NCBI GenBank assembly: GCA_009746045.1
Contig: RPFO01000648.1
Location: 1-64,000 of the forward strand
Direction of reading: 5' to 3'
DNA length: 64,000 bases
From: Mesostigma viride
Lineage: Eukaryota; Streptophyta; Mesostigmatophyceae; Mesostigmatales; Mesostigmataceae
Shown here piece by piece: positions 63,901-64,000 of this stretch (positions within the stretch are counted from its first letter, which is position 1; each line of letters starts with the position of its first letter). Under the pieces are notes generated by a model. It did not search any database, was not told the origin of the DNA, and saw only the letters and a list, made by a program, of their open reading frames with translations. Made by a program: the position numbers and the translations under genes.

Positions 63901-64000
63901 GTCGGCCGACGGCCGCCCCCCCGCGTCCTTCTTCTGCTCGTTCTCCATCGTCGCCATCGCCTCGATCTCCTCGTCGCTCCCTAGCTCATGCCCGCTGGTC
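57948..64000 (-). CDS. Conserved flagellate-type protein, five exons, 5' end beyond window
   Basis: Minus-strand exons: 64000-63696 (open at the edge), 62610-61666, 60516-60426, 59945-59869, 58756-57948. All borders are GT..AG, and the phases (1, 1, 2, 1) stay in frame to GLLKALSGSH-stop, giving at least 741 residues. Order: an acidic N-terminal part (GSDEEIEAM, CPFHGQLQMVHLNL), FAPRQFTCFARTFFE, VFTFYSIF, SRACKRSDLDILFFKL, glycine/serine linkers, MGRPEFFAAVILVAMAKYGG, ALDLLMRNNVNVRIMPADSF, FYSGPVHGVIKRHTQLLEGV, MSMDGWMKLLAHARLI, DAQLCLAWSCMYTADE, YFDFLEALARLSALL, a histidine-rich loop and LHTLRVWNNVHDD. The 'MS..EW..LL.DA.LI' and 'F.DFLEALAR' blocks are, as I recall, typical of uncharacterised proteins of flagellated algae and oomycetes. 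An axonemal role is inference. Confidence 0.8.
59700..59868 (-). repeat. Donor-site echoes after exon 4 of the flagellate-type gene
   Basis: On the minus strand the exon end plus donor CTACCAAG|GTGAGTGG recurs about 43 bases downstream in almost the same form. It then recurs as CTACCGTGGTGGGCGG and CTACCGAGGTGGGTGG over the next 130 bases. Confidence 0.8.
60590..60875 (-). repeat. Acceptor-site echoes before exon 3 of the flagellate-type gene
   Basis: The true acceptor and exon start read CTTGCAG|AGGCGCTTGATC on the minus strand. Decayed copies are CTTGCGCAAAGGTGCTCAAC (60630 down), CTTGTGCAAAGGCGCTGAAG (60760 down) and a weaker one near 60870. Spacing is about 105-130 bases. Confidence 0.75.
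61319..61522. repeat. 34-bp minisatellite x6 in intron
   Basis: TAACTAATCTTGTGTCAATG followed by AACTATTATTCTGT repeats six times with two base changes in all. It lies in the intron after exon 2 of the minus-strand gene. Confidence 0.96.

Overview
The window reads as nuclear DNA of a GC-rich eukaryote, most likely a green alga. It has spliceosomal introns with GT..AG borders. It carries a plant/green-algal TDY-type MAP kinase, very long microsatellites, many LINE fragments and an LTR element with a gag gene. I cannot name the species.

Layout. 1-690 is CT-rich simple repeat. 0.7-11.9 kb is a compact block. It holds a small basic protein, a MYND zinc-finger protein, two short zinc-motif proteins and a long intron-containing, frameshifted coding region (4.9-11.9 kb). 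The spacers and introns carry about 22 copies of a 21-nt hairpin motif. 12.45-22.03 kb is a minus-strand LTR retrotransposon with a gag and no visible pol. Its interior holds a 184-bp satellite and huge (ACGC)n and (CCCT)n tracts. 22.07-23.92 kb is flanked by perfect 17-bp terminal inverted repeats. 23.9-35.3 kb and 46.7-57.6 kb are graveyards of nested, 5'-truncated LINEs, whose 3' ends carry stem-loops followed by microsatellite tails.

Three cellular genes stand out. A two-exon, 95-aa CHORD-like zinc protein lies on the minus strand (35.43-37.02 kb). An eight-exon MAP kinase of 567 aa lies on the plus strand (38.40-44.92 kb). The 3' part of a five-exon gene runs off the right edge on the minus strand (57.95-64.0 kb); it resembles an uncharacterised family that I recall from flagellated eukaryotes. 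All three keep an open frame across every proposed splice junction.

The most unusual observations are: (1) the 21-nt hairpin motif, which also sits inside the repeat unit of four separate tandem arrays; (2) decayed tandem copies of exon edges together with their splice sites, lying in the adjacent introns of at least three unrelated genes; (3) several LINE families that share a stem-loop plus microsatellite 3' tag. I see no operon-like or pathway link between the genes; the window is a mosaic of single genes and mobile DNA.
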